A stretch of 64,000 nucleotides of DNA from Sediminibacterium sp. (GCA_017537025.1 JAFWCB010000005.1:124001-188000); one strand, 5' to 3'; numbered from the stretch's first letter, positions 8,688-17,980 are shown. Translations and numbers: made by a program. Notes: generated from the letters alone by a model not told the origin.

Positions 8688-10694
8688 TTAGAGTCTACTT
8701 ACTATTTTTTCAGGAAGCCATTTAATCATATTGCCTACCAAAAACCAAAACCTGTTGGGAAAGATTTCAAATCTATTAGTATCTGCCACAATTACCCTTG
8801 CTACTTCTGCGGGAGTATTTGCCTTTTTCATTTCCCCCAGATGTGCTGTCATTTTAGTTTGCACAAAACCCGGTGTTATAGCTTGTACAATTACGCCTCT
8901 TTCTCTAAGATATTGCCGAAGGCCAAAAAGATAGCCATGAAAACCTGCCTTAAGACTACCATACATGAAATTCGCTTTTCTAACTCGCAGTCCTGCTATA
9001 GAAGATATTCCAATTATTTTTTCAAGATTCGGATTATCTGCATCAACCAATTGATTTAGTACTGATACTGCGCCGATAAAATTGGCTTCTGCAACAGCTT
9101 TCCAAGTATCAAGGTTTTTCATGAGTTGTTCATTTTCTTCTAACAAACCTGCTGCATATAAAATGACCTGTGGCTTATAAGGAAGATTTACTACAAAATC
9201 TTTATGCGTATGCATTGCCGAAGCATCGAAAAAAAGTACGAGAGCCTGTTCTGATAATTGCTGCTCACTTACAAATTTCTCAACGACTATCGTATTTCGC
9301 GAAGCCAGCAAAAAATATGCCTGCGGTTCTTTTACACGCCAGGCCAATACCGTTTCCTTAGCAATATCACTGTTAGCTCCTAATATCAGGTAAACTTTTT
9401 GTATTCCGGAGCGCAGTCTATTCATTTGTGCAGAAGTGAATTTATTATTGGGCGAAAGAGTTTGTGTATACTGTTTCTCAAAACTTGCTTTACTCATGCG
9501 AGCGTCTTTGGCAAGATAAATTTTTCCACCTAACTCATTTACCATTTTATCTGCTTCTTCCAAAACTTGCCATAGGCTATCACTAACTTTTATATCTAAA
9601 GCAAGCGTATACCCTTTCATCGGAAAATGTAAATACCTGCCTTCATGAGATTCTCCAAATAATTTTAGTACTGCGAGAAATGAGCCCATTTTATATTTTG
9701 CGAAAAGGGTAAGAATTCTTTTGATTCCATCATAAGATACAGCTTCCGGTAATACGAATTGATACTGTATGAATCCTTTTCTACCATATATCTTATTCCA
9801 ATGATGCAATTTATCCAAAGGATAAAAATAAGGATCATAATGAACAATAGAATGCCCTTGAGAAGAGGGTTTCTGATAATATAACCAATTGAAAATTTTA
9901 ATCGTGAGTGAATTGAGTATCCAGGAAGGAAAAAAGAAAGGAATTGAAAGCGCAGCAGATTGATGTGTTTTCAATGGCTCTTTCCCGGATAGCTCAGCCA
10001 CTTTCGTATGTTTACCCAATAATAAAACAGAACGCCCCAATTGATCGCCTTCGGCAAAGCAGTCGATCCATGCTACGGAATAAGGAGCATCTTTATTTTT
10101 TTCAAAAAGATCGAAGATTTCCCGAAGGTTTTTAGCACGTATGGCATGCTGACTTATATAAGCAGTTTCAATAGGTTTGAGTTTGAATCTAATGCTTAGT
10201 ATAAAGCCCGTGAGCCCCATCCCTCCTGCTGTTTGGGCGAACAGATCGTCTCCGGGAACAATTTCCAGGATATTCCCTGCTGCTTCCAGTAAGCGAAAAG
10301 AAATTACATGATCACTGAATACCCCTTCTATATGATGATTTTTTCCGTGTATGTCTGCCGCTAAGGCTCCTCCAACAGAAATAAATTTAGTGCCCGGTGA
10401 AACGGGTAGAAAAAAACCTTGGGGAACAATTACTTTTAAAATATCATCCAATAATACACCTGATTCAACTTCTATGATTCCGGCAGAGTTATCGAAGGCA
10501 AGAATCTTGTTTAGGTGTTGGCTTAGCACCAGGTATTCTCCGAGAGCAGCATCGCCATAAGAGCGGCCATTACCTCTGGGTGTTATTTGTGTAGCCGATG
10601 CTACAATTGTGCGCAGTGCTGCTTCATTATCCGGTACAACATAATTCGCTTTTATTCCCGGATACAAACCCCAACCTGTAAATACCTGCTGCAT
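8688..10694 (-). CDS. DprE1-DprE2-like fusion: FAD oxidoreductase + SDR reductase
   Basis: In mycobacteria DprE1 (FAD) and DprE2 (SDR) epimerise decaprenyl-phosphoryl-ribose at C2 to the arabinose form. Here both activities appear in one 668-residue chain. Residues 1-425 are DprE1-like: GNGRSYGD (41-48), PGTKFISVGGALAADIHGKN (100-119), SVAWID (206-211), FLAVLKLFG (339-347) and YLAKDAR (393-399). Residues 433-668 are an SDR: GANSDIA (439-445), YAAG (513-516), ISSIAG (563-568) and YGSLK (578-582). Lys396 aligns with mycobacterial Lys418. The position equivalent to Cys387, the benzothiazinone target, is Ala365. It is 1 bp downstream of the HAD-UbiA gene, so probably cotranscribed with it. The true substrate is inferred. 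Confidence 0.85.
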   Translation of the reverse strand: MQQVFTGWGLYPGIKANYVVPDNEAALRTIVASATQITPRGNGRSYGDAALGEYLVLSQHLNKILAFDNSAGIIEVESGVLLDDILKVIVPQGFFLPVSPGTKFISVGGALAADIHGKNHHIEGVFSDHVISFRLLEAAGNILEIVPGDDLFAQTAGGMGLTGFILSIRFKLKPIETAYISQHAIRAKNLREIFDLFEKNKDAPYSVAWIDCFAEGDQLGRSVLLLGKHTKVAELSGKEPLKTHQSAALSIPFFFPSWILNSLTIKIFNWLYYQKPSSQGHSIVHYDPYFYPLDKLHHWNKIYGRKGFIQYQFVLPEAVSYDGIKRILTLFAKYKMGSFLAVLKLFGESHEGRYLHFPMKGYTLALDIKVSDSLWQVLEEADKMVNELGGKIYLAKDARMSKASFEKQYTQTLSPNNKFTSAQMNRLRSGIQKVYLILGANSDIAKETVLAWRVKEPQAYFLLASRNTIVVEKFVSEQQLSEQALVLFFDASAMHTHKDFVVNLPYKPQVILYAAGLLEENEQLMKNLDTWKAVAEANFIGAVSVLNQLVDADNPNLEKIIGISSIAGLRVRKANFMYGSLKAGFHGYLFGLRQYLRERGVIVQAITPGFVQTKMTAHLGEMKKANTPAEVARVIVADTNRFEIFPNRFWFLVGNMIKWLPEKIVSRL

Positions 10695-10695
10695 A

Positions 10696-12033
10696 TTAGT
10701 GTTGTATCATTTCAAAAAAATAGAGCCCTAAAAATAATAGTACAAAAATTATCAATGGAAGAGAGCGGGTTACTCTTTGTACCGGATCATCTGCTTTTTT
10801 ATTTCTGGTATCGAAATAGAAAAGTAGAATAGCTATTGCTAATAGATTCAGAAAAAGAAAAAAATAAGGAGAGCGAATCATCAGTACAAAATAGGCATGT
10901 ACATTGAGCAGCAAGATGGCGCCTACAGAAAAATTGTACATCAACAATTGTAACATAGGCATATCTTCTTTTGTATAGGCTCTACCCAACAGGGTCTCTT
11001 TATCAGAGAAAAGCAACTCTAAATATCGCTTACTACATGCAAGAGCAAATACCGACATTGCCATGGTAGAAACAAACCATCCGGTGAGCTCGGTTTCAGA
11101 CAGTTCACCTCCAAAAAACACCCTAAACATATAGAAACCGGTAAGGATAAGTATATCAATGAATCTAATTTTTTTCAGATAAAGGGAATACATCATACTT
11201 ACTAATCCATAGAGCAGTACCCAAGGAAGGAGACGAATATCTAAAATAAAAGCCAGTGCTATAGAAATGCCGGTGAGCAACCCACACCATATCATCGCTT
11301 GTGTAGTACTGAGCTGCGCAGCAGCTAAGGGACGATTTCTCTTTTCCGTATGCAATCGATCATTAGGTATATCTAAAACATCATTGATAATATAGCAAGC
11401 CGAAGCCATAAAAGAGAGTGAAAAAAAGCCTAGGATTAAAGAAATGAATTGTGGAAAGCTAAATCGATGCGCTAATAAAAAAGGTAAAAAAATCAGGAGG
11501 TTTTTAATCCAATTATTTGTTCGAATAAGCGATACAAAGAGTTTGAGTTTATTAGATTCCGGACGAAGAGATTGTACTTTAATGGGTTCTGCTGCAGCTT
11601 GAAAGATGGGTGTATCGGAACGTGAATCTCCTATATAGGCAAAATCTGTTTCCCACTTCGCTTGAATAAAATCTCTTTTGGCCGTCCCTTTTAAATTGAT
11701 GGTAGTACTTCCATGTATTTCATCAAAAACTCCGAGAGGAGATACTAGTTTCTTAACAAATGAATCAGGACTTGCACTTACCAAAACCGTTTTAGAAAAC
11801 CGATATTTGTTTGTATTGATCCATTCTTGAACGTTGGGATCTATTAAGGATGAAATATCGAATGGGATACTAGCTTCAGAAAGAATAGTTTCCTTAAATC
11901 CGACCCAATTATGTTTATTATCTTGAAAAAGACGAAAGGTACCCAACGGCTTACGCAACAATTGCTGGAGTAAAGTTTCTGCAAAAAAATCGTTTTTTAA
12001 AAAAGTTTCGTCTAAATCTACTACTAGAATCAT
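10696..12033 (-). CDS. HAD phosphatase - UbiA prenyltransferase fusion (polyprenyl-P-phosphoribose synthase-like)
   Basis: A 445-residue two-domain protein. Residues 1-160 are a HAD phosphatase with DLDET (6-10), SAS (86-88) and GDSRSD (135-140). Residues 165-445 are a UbiA-type polytopic membrane transferase with NDVLDIPNDR (217-226) and KRNRPLAA (231-238), closely resembling mycobacterial Rv3806c. That enzyme moves phosphoribose from PRPP to decaprenyl phosphate, and a separate phosphatase then removes the 5-phosphate. The fusion would supply both steps, giving the DprE1/DprE2 substrate. Its ATG overlaps the upstream epimerase stop by 1 nt (TAATG). A different UbiA acceptor cannot be excluded. 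Confidence 0.82.
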   Translation of the reverse strand: MILVVDLDETFLKNDFFAETLLQQLLRKPLGTFRLFQDNKHNWVGFKETILSEASIPFDISSLIDPNVQEWINTNKYRFSKTVLVSASPDSFVKKLVSPLGVFDEIHGSTTINLKGTAKRDFIQAKWETDFAYIGDSRSDTPIFQAAAEPIKVQSLRPESNKLKLFVSLIRTNNWIKNLLIFLPFLLAHRFSFPQFISLILGFFSLSFMASACYIINDVLDIPNDRLHTEKRNRPLAAAQLSTTQAMIWCGLLTGISIALAFILDIRLLPWVLLYGLVSMMYSLYLKKIRFIDILILTGFYMFRVFFGGELSETELTGWFVSTMAMSVFALACSKRYLELLFSDKETLLGRAYTKEDMPMLQLLMYNFSVGAILLLNVHAYFVLMIRSPYFFLFLNLLAIAILLFYFDTRNKKADDPVQRVTRSLPLIIFVLLFLGLYFFEMIQH

Positions 12034-13022
12034 TAAGAAACTTTTGCCAGTACCGGCCGGGTAGCTTGTACCTGTTTATTAATCCATTCAAAAGTTTTTG
12101 TTAATCCAATCTGCAAAGGCGCAGTTGGTGCCCAGTTAAGTCGCTGCCGAATTAATCGATTATCGGAATTTCTTCCCCGAACGCCGATATAGCTTACCGG
12201 AACATTCTTGATACTCAATTTTTTTCCAGCGATCTGCATTACTAATTTAGCCAGGTTATTCAAAGAAATCATTTCTTCAGAACCAATATTGATAGGCCCG
12301 GTAAAATCACTTCTCATAAGCCTATCCACTGCTTCCAGGCATTCATCAATATATAAGAAAGAACGGGTTTGTTTACCATCACCCCATACCTCAATTTCTC
12401 CTCCCTCTTTGGCTTCGGCTACTTTTCTGCACATAGCAGCAGGTGCTTTCTCTTTACCGCCACACCAAGTACCTTCAGGGCCGAATACATTATGAAAGCG
12501 TGCGATACGCACATTCATGCCGTAGTTTCTTGCGAAAGCGAGGAATAATCTTTCACTGAATAATTTCTCCCATCCATACTCACTATCGGGTAATGCCGGA
12601 TAGGCCGACTCTTCTGAGCATTTTGGGTTATTCGGATCTTCTTGATTATACGCCGGATAAATACAGGCGGAAGAAGAATAAAATATTTTCTTAACCCCTA
12701 CTTTATTGGCCTGGTTTACGATATTCAAATTGATACTGGCAGAATTATGCATGAGATTCGCGTCGTTCTCACCGGTGAACAAATACCCTGCCCCACCCAT
12801 ATCTGCTGCTAACTGATAGATCTCATCAAAATTTGTATCAACAACCTCATTTACTAATTGCTGATTGGTAAGATCACCTATAATAAATTCATCCGCAGGC
12901 GAAGCACTAAATTCATTGCTTTTTAAGTCAACCCCCCTTACCCAATGCCCCTCGCGTTTTAGTTTTTTAACTAAATGACCTCCAATAAACCCCCCGGCAC
13001 CACAAACCAGTATTTTCCTCAT
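12033..13022 (-). CDS. GDP-mannose 3,5-epimerase-like SDR epimerase
   Basis: An extended SDR of 329 residues. The Rossmann motif GAGGFIG is at 8-14, the active-site region SSACIYP at 118-124 (Cys120), and YGWEK at 149-153 (Tyr149, Lys153). Also present are RFHNVFGPEGTW, GGKEKAPAA and GVRGRNSDN, all hallmarks of GDP-D-mannose 3,5-epimerase, which gives GDP-L-galactose and GDP-L-gulose. The start at 13022 lies 1 nt after the stop of the upstream gene; the ATG at 13052 would add ten residues ahead of the Rossmann strand and overlap that gene by 29 bp. It probably supplies a GDP-sugar for polysaccharide A. Substrate choice in this broad family needs testing. Confidence 0.8.
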   Translation of the reverse strand: MRKILVCGAGGFIGGHLVKKLKREGHWVRGVDLKSNEFSASPADEFIIGDLTNQQLVNEVVDTNFDEIYQLAADMGGAGYLFTGENDANLMHNSASINLNIVNQANKVGVKKIFYSSSACIYPAYNQEDPNNPKCSEESAYPALPDSEYGWEKLFSERLFLAFARNYGMNVRIARFHNVFGPEGTWCGGKEKAPAAMCRKVAEAKEGGEIEVWGDGKQTRSFLYIDECLEAVDRLMRSDFTGPINIGSEEMISLNNLAKLVMQIAGKKLSIKNVPVSYIGVRGRNSDNRLIRQRLNWAPTAPLQIGLTKTFEWINKQVQATRPVLAKVS

Positions 13023-13023
13023 A

Positions 13024-13788
13024 TTAGTATTTTTTGAGTATGTAAAAGTCAATAAATTCTTTGATATTCAGCCAAATAAATAAGGGAACAATTTTCAGAT
13101 ACCTTTTATACAGTCTGCGCGGCTCCATAATGAGCCTGAAAAGCCATTCTAATGCTATTTGCTGCATCCATTTTGGTGCTTGATTTACGGTTCCGGTATG
13201 GAAGTCGAAGGCGGCTCCAACGGTTATTATATAGTCTGTTTTACAATATTGTGTTAGTTTCCAGGCAAATTTCTCTTGTTTTGGGGTGCTTAACCCAATC
13301 CAAACGATATGGGTACCGGCTTGTTGAATCATGGTGCCAATCTCTTGCCATTCCCCCTCTGTTATTTCCCTAAAAGGGGGGCAAAATGTACCCACTACAT
13401 TATGATTTCCCCAACTATGTACAACTTCTTTTAACGCATCGGCTACGCCTTCTTTACCCCCGCAGAGGAAATGGTTGATAGGCTTATTGGCAGATTCTTT
13501 AATAAGGACTTTGAAAAAATCGGGACCATAACAACGTTGTATTTTTTTAGCACCCTTGAGGCGAGCTACCCATACTGTGGGCATACCATCGGGGAGGTTG
13601 CAATAGAAAGCTTGTAATATTTCTTTGAATGCAGGATCTTGATTGGCTTCAATAATACCGTGTGCACCGGTAGCACTGATACAACGGTTTTGATTGGTAA
13701 TACTACCGGCAGTATATGGTTGTACTATTTCTGCTACAGCAGATTCAATGGTTCCATCATATATCGGCAAACCCAATACTTTAACCAT
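13024..13788 (-). CDS. WecG/TagA/CpsF family glycosyltransferase (GT26)
   Basis: A 254-residue protein with the GT26 pattern: GAHGIIEANQDPAF (41-54), NLPDGMP (64-70, with the likely catalytic Asp67), CYGPDF (87-91 region), FLCGGKEG, VWIGLSTPKQEKFA, and a hydrophobic C-terminus for membrane association (FRLIMEPRRLYKRY onward). Family members transfer ManNAc or ManNAcA to undecaprenyl-diphospho-sugars at the inner face of the membrane. It overlaps the upstream flippase gene by 8 bp. It probably adds an early sugar of repeat unit A; the donor is not predictable. Confidence 0.9.
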   Translation of the reverse strand: MVKVLGLPIYDGTIESAVAEIVQPYTAGSITNQNRCISATGAHGIIEANQDPAFKEILQAFYCNLPDGMPTVWVARLKGAKKIQRCYGPDFFKVLIKESANKPINHFLCGGKEGVADALKEVVHSWGNHNVVGTFCPPFREITEGEWQEIGTMIQQAGTHIVWIGLSTPKQEKFAWKLTQYCKTDYIITVGAAFDFHTGTVNQAPKWMQQIALEWLFRLIMEPRRLYKRYLKIVPLFIWLNIKEFIDFYILKKY

Positions 13789-15073
13789 GCACCACAGCTA
13801 ATTTTTTTTGTAGATACCAATAACTAAACCAAAAACTGGTAAGCAGCAGGGAAATCAAACTAGCATACACTGCCCCGATAATGCCGTAGCGGGGAATTAA
13901 TAGATAGGCTAACCCTAACCCAAGCAAACCTTGTATCAGTGATACTATAGTAGGGTATCGGTTAAATTTCAATGCCGTTAAAAAAACTACCGGCACATGC
14001 TCCATAATAAGCAGTAGTATTAAAAAAGTATAGGCCATATACACCCGGTACACGGCATCTCCCGTTAAACCAGACCATTGCATAAAAAGCCATTTACCAA
14101 CTGATAATAAAAAAAACGCCGCCAGTACACACAATATAAACATCCGAATGGTGATAGCTCTCAGCCTATGTTTGAGCTCTACCCAATCATTGTTTTTTTG
14201 TAGTATGCTAATCGATGGAAATAATATCAAAGTAAAATTACCCAAGCCTATTCTCACCACTTCATAAAAACGCGTGATCATAATATAACTCGTTAGCGCC
14301 GTTACACTCAGCAAGGTACTCATCAAAAAAGTTTGCGCATTGTACACCATCACGCCTGCTAATGCCGACAGAAAATACCAAAATGAATAATGTAAATGTT
14401 GAAGTAACTGCTGTATATGCCAATATTTCCAATGCAGGGAAAAACCATTTTCTTTTCGTGCATAAAGAGCCAGCACTATAATATATAAGGCATTCACCAG
14501 CACCAATGCCACTAACACGCCATTGAGCTTATAAAAAAGAGCACCCAAATACACGAGCAGGGCTTCTACAATCGTTTTTATGATTCTAATAAGTTTACCG
14601 AGAAAAATTTTATTCACTGATTGTATAATCACATCGAATAATATCGCCATTAAATTCAACACCAAAATGGTTGATAAAAGAAAAGCATACCTGGCGGGAT
14701 ATTCAATAAACGCTAAATATCCTTTGCTAAAAACAATGTATAAAATCAGCATCAACAAAGGCCAAATGATTATATAAAAAAATATACCTCCCGAAACCAA
14801 TTGCGATGATTTCTCTTGCTCATGAATCAGTCTTCTTAACAACCCGGTATTATATCCCAGATCGGCAATCAAACAAAAAGACAATACATTTACCACCAAT
14901 AGTCCGTATAAACCAAAGTCATTATTACCCAGGGTGTTGAGTAAAAAAGGCGTAATCAATAAAAGCGAAAGAGCAGTTATGCCTTGTGAAGCAAAACTCG
15001 TGATAAGGTTAATCCAATAACGCGAATTGGCTTTTACATATTTATTCCAAAAAAGCTTCCAGCTTTCTTTCAT
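13781..15073 (-). CDS. Wzx-type oligosaccharide flippase (locus A)
   Basis: A 430-residue integral membrane protein with about 12 hydrophobic segments and the MATE/PST-like N-terminal pattern of Wzx proteins (membrane entry, then LLITPFLLNTLGNNDFGLYG). Wzx moves undecaprenyl-diphosphate-linked repeat units to the periplasmic face. Its gene lies between the polymerase (1 bp upstream) and the TagA-type GT, which fits a Wzx/Wzy system. Identity rests on topology and context; flippases are too divergent to predict the substrate. Confidence 0.85.
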   Translation of the reverse strand: MKESWKLFWNKYVKANSRYWINLITSFASQGITALSLLLITPFLLNTLGNNDFGLYGLLVVNVLSFCLIADLGYNTGLLRRLIHEQEKSSQLVSGGIFFYIIIWPLLMLILYIVFSKGYLAFIEYPARYAFLLSTILVLNLMAILFDVIIQSVNKIFLGKLIRIIKTIVEALLVYLGALFYKLNGVLVALVLVNALYIIVLALYARKENGFSLHWKYWHIQQLLQHLHYSFWYFLSALAGVMVYNAQTFLMSTLLSVTALTSYIMITRFYEVVRIGLGNFTLILFPSISILQKNNDWVELKHRLRAITIRMFILCVLAAFFLLSVGKWLFMQWSGLTGDAVYRVYMAYTFLILLLIMEHVPVVFLTALKFNRYPTIVSLIQGLLGLGLAYLLIPRYGIIGAVYASLISLLLTSFWFSYWYLQKKLAVVHG

Positions 15074-15074
15074 C

Positions 15075-16334
15075 TTATGAAGGTATTTCTGCTTTTTTGA
15101 GTAAAAGTATTCCTGTGAATAACCAAAAAGGCATGGCCATTACCGGGCCTTCCAAACTTACATCAAAACTAGCATTGATAAAGAACGCCAATAATATCAA
15201 GGTATATACGAGTATATCGGGGTTTTGTTTGATTGTAAAAAGGGGTTTCCAAAGCAGCACCAAATATACCAGCCAAAGTATAAAAAAAGGAACCCCATAG
15301 CGCGCAAGTAACGTCATATTGTAATTGTGGGGCGATCTTAATGTATCATCATCCACTCTTATCTCATCACTGGTGGCTAAATTGATACCCAGCCCTTTCC
15401 CCTGAAAAAAATAAGGCCCGGTAAAAGTATAGTCGATAATAGTTGCCCACCACGATAGGCGCCAAACCACATTATCATTTAATGTTTTGCCAACTTTTCT
15501 GGAATCCTGGTTTACAATACTGGTTACATTTTCTGTTAGCTGTTCTACTCCAATTTTTCTACCCTGTACTTTATCTTCTAGCTTAGTAGAAAGGTATAAG
15601 GGTAACGCAACAAGTAATACTACGGGAACAAATTTTAAATAGCCGATGTATTTTTTTCCCTGGGGTGTTTTTCTAATTAGCACAAAATAAATACCTAACG
15701 GAATAATAAACGACAACATTCCACCTCGGCTATAAGTGGCCGATACCAATGCTAAATAGCCAATAAGTAAGTAATTCAGTTGCAGCAATCGGGGCGAAAC
15801 AGCTATTTTATTATTCAACATCAACACCAAACAAACAAATAAATGCACAGCTATATCCCCATTCTTATACGCTAGCAATGGATGATTACCAACCAATATA
15901 AAATTATTGAGTGCCGGGAAAAAAGCCCTTAACAAAAAAGAGATTGATACTATAGCCGGAAAAAAAGCATATACCCGGGCTATCTTTTTTTCCAATATAT
16001 CCCGTTCTGCCACAAACAAAAAAATTATAAACACATACCAGGCATAATTCATCACAAAACTATCCCGGATAGTATCTTTTATCCCGTATCGGCCAATACC
16101 CACTGCTGTTTGAACGGCTGTAACCATTAAAAAAAATACGATAAAAGCCGTCTCTTTTCGCCAAATAAACACATACTGCTTGATATGCTTGAGCATTAAT
16201 AAAATGCCTATTACGAGTGTACCTTCTGTTAAATAAGTATAAGCAATGCCTTTATTAAAATAGCAATACAACGCATATACGGTTACCAGTAAGTGGAGGT
16301 AGATTTTTTTCCATATTGCCATTGGCGCGTTCAT
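15075..16334 (-). CDS. O-antigen ligase/polymerase (Wzy-like, locus A)
   Basis: A 419-residue polytopic membrane protein with about ten hydrophobic segments and one large periplasmic loop (about 240-310) before a conserved-looking RSPHNYNMTLLARYGVPFF segment, as in Wzy_C / O-antigen ligase proteins. YSRGGMLSF in the middle is also typical. It probably polymerises repeat units on the periplasmic side. It overlaps neither neighbour but lies 1 bp from each, as in a tight operon. Whether it is a polymerase or a ligase cannot be settled from sequence. Confidence 0.85.
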   Translation of the reverse strand: MNAPMAIWKKIYLHLLVTVYALYCYFNKGIAYTYLTEGTLVIGILLMLKHIKQYVFIWRKETAFIVFFLMVTAVQTAVGIGRYGIKDTIRDSFVMNYAWYVFIIFLFVAERDILEKKIARVYAFFPAIVSISFLLRAFFPALNNFILVGNHPLLAYKNGDIAVHLFVCLVLMLNNKIAVSPRLLQLNYLLIGYLALVSATYSRGGMLSFIIPLGIYFVLIRKTPQGKKYIGYLKFVPVVLLVALPLYLSTKLEDKVQGRKIGVEQLTENVTSIVNQDSRKVGKTLNDNVVWRLSWWATIIDYTFTGPYFFQGKGLGINLATSDEIRVDDDTLRSPHNYNMTLLARYGVPFFILWLVYLVLLWKPLFTIKQNPDILVYTLILLAFFINASFDVSLEGPVMAMPFWLFTGILLLKKAEIPS

Positions 16335-16335
16335 A

Positions 16336-17067
16336 TTATCCTAAAAAAGCAATGATACTGTTTCTGATATTGAGTAGTTGCATTTTTATTTTTTGTTTGG
16401 CGGGGGTATGTGGTCGTTCCCCAATAAAACTACCATAGCTTTTCTCCGAAATCATTTCAGGTTTTACAGCACCCATTTTCAAAAAACCCGGTGTCACATA
16501 ATATTTAAATTCATCAGCAGGGTAGGCAATACGGGCAGATGTTTTGAGTAAATGCGCTGCTGCTTTTTTATTCAACGCATAACCATACCCGCCCGAAATT
16601 GTTTTTATAAATGGCGCCCCGTAATAGTATCCTTTCTCTAATTTTTTTTGGGTACTTCTGAAAATACGCACATTCCCCAGCCAGGCACCAAAAAAGAACA
16701 TATCATATTCGGTAGTGAGCGTGTCAAAATATTGATGTAATAATTCGGGTTCATTGATCCAGCTATCGCTTTCAAGAATTAAAAAAGTTTCCGTATCACT
16801 AGTAGCCGTATCACAGATCGCTCTCCAAATTTTTCGGCTCGTTAACAGCACGCCAAGTTCCCCATCGTTTAGGGCATGACCGGTGCGTTGTTTAGCGTGT
16901 TGCTGTAGTTTTTCTTTAAACGGAATTTTTTGTAGTGCAGGATATATGGCTTCTATTTTTGTTAGCTGTGGAAATTGTTGCAATAAAAAAGCTACGCGTT
17001 TGGCGCGATCTGTTTCATGCGCAGCGGTAATAATAAAGCCCTTCATATTTCCCCATGCTGTTTTCAT
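16336..17067 (-). CDS. Glycosyltransferase family 25 protein
   Basis: A GT25 (LPS-type) transferase of about 243 residues. The N-terminus MKGFIITAAHETDRAKRV gives the first Rossmann-like strand with the family's arginine-rich follow-up. LNDGELGVLLTSRKIWRAI and LILESDSWI (the DxD-like site) follow, then GGYGYALNKKAA. The start at 17067 gives a TAATG overlap with the upstream GT2 gene; a second ATG at 17046 fits the family start even better. The longer frame to 17139 lies entirely within the GT2 gene and is not favoured. It probably adds a hexose in repeat unit A. Confidence 0.82.
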   Translation of the reverse strand: MKTAWGNMKGFIITAAHETDRAKRVAFLLQQFPQLTKIEAIYPALQKIPFKEKLQQHAKQRTGHALNDGELGVLLTSRKIWRAICDTATSDTETFLILESDSWINEPELLHQYFDTLTTEYDMFFFGAWLGNVRIFRSTQKKLEKGYYYGAPFIKTISGGYGYALNKKAAAHLLKTSARIAYPADEFKYYVTPGFLKMGAVKPEMISEKSYGSFIGERPHTPAKQKIKMQLLNIRNSIIAFLG

Positions 17068-17975
17068 TATGCTTGCCAAATAATATTTATTTTTTCCAGG
17101 ATATTCCCTTTCTCTTTTTGGGTAATGGTGCGTAAGCACATTTGGAGTATATCCAGTGGTTTCATATAGGCTGCAAAAAAATCTCCTTTTGTTTTGTGGT
17201 AGAATAGTTGTCGACTTTTTTCATAGTGGTAATACCGGAATCTATTGAATACCGTTTTATCAGGGTCGCTTGCACTTTCGCTGTGTATGATTTGTACGGC
17301 GGGCAAAAGTCGTACGGAATAACCTGCTTTACGCATGCGATAGGCCCATTCTGTTTCTTCGAAGAAAAGAAAAAAAGCTTCATCAAAAAATCCTTCTACG
17401 TCAATAATTACCTTTCTTATAAACATAGCTGCTCCTGAAATATAATCTACTTCTTTAATGGCATCACCTTCATTAGCGGCGCCCATGCTCATATGTTTTT
17501 TAAAATAGGTAGGATAGAAAATTCGTAAACCCAGCGCAGAGATGGCATGTAATATACTCGGGAAATTACCATAAGCCTGTGTGGGTTTTCCGGCGTCATC
17601 GCGTAAATCGGCACCACAAGCCACTACCCTATCATTATCCGGCTGTTCCATGTACGAAAAAAAATAACCCGCCGCATTACTGCACAAACGGGTATCGGGG
17701 TTCAATAAAAAAAGGTACTTCCCTGTTGCTTTTGTAACACCGCGGTTATTGGCCGCGCCAAAACCACTGTTATGATTTAAGGGTACGTATATAAGTGTAC
17801 TATCCTGTAAGTTGTTGATCACGGCATCAATGGCCCTATCGGGCGAGGCATTATCTACAATAATAATTTCATAGCGAAGAGATACCGTATGGGCGCGAAT
17901 CGATTGCACGCATTGCTTCACCCAGCTTGCCGTATTGTAGTTTACTATGATAAAGGAAACATCCATACCCGGCAT
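17067..17975 (-). CDS. Glycosyltransferase family 2 (rhamnosyltransferase-like)
   Basis: A 302-residue GT-A enzyme: VSFIIVNYN at the N-terminus, VDNASPD (40-46), GFGAANNRG (71-79), the LLNPDTR metal-site region (90-96), YISGAAMFIRK and FFLFFEETEWAYRMRKAGY. This is the layout of GT2 proteins often called rhamnosyltransferases, without proof of donor. A second possible ATG lies at 17966. It follows Wzz by 5 bp in the locus A run. Confidence 0.88.
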   Translation of the reverse strand: MPGMDVSFIIVNYNTASWVKQCVQSIRAHTVSLRYEIIIVDNASPDRAIDAVINNLQDSTLIYVPLNHNSGFGAANNRGVTKATGKYLFLLNPDTRLCSNAAGYFFSYMEQPDNDRVVACGADLRDDAGKPTQAYGNFPSILHAISALGLRIFYPTYFKKHMSMGAANEGDAIKEVDYISGAAMFIRKVIIDVEGFFDEAFFLFFEETEWAYRMRKAGYSVRLLPAVQIIHSESASDPDKTVFNRFRYYHYEKSRQLFYHKTKGDFFAAYMKPLDILQMCLRTITQKEKGNILEKINIIWQA

Positions 17976-17980
17976 GTATA

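Noticed and set aside
8595..9059. Long antisense open frames over real genes (8595-9059, 19410-19808, 46120-46446, 12208-12495, 54522-54821)
   Set aside because: Each lies wholly or mostly opposite a gene with clear family motifs and shows skewed composition with no recognisable domain.
17067..17139. GT25 start at 17139
   Set aside because: The extra 24 residues lie within the GT2 coding region and are not part of the GT25 fold; ATG at 17067 gives a TAATG overlap.
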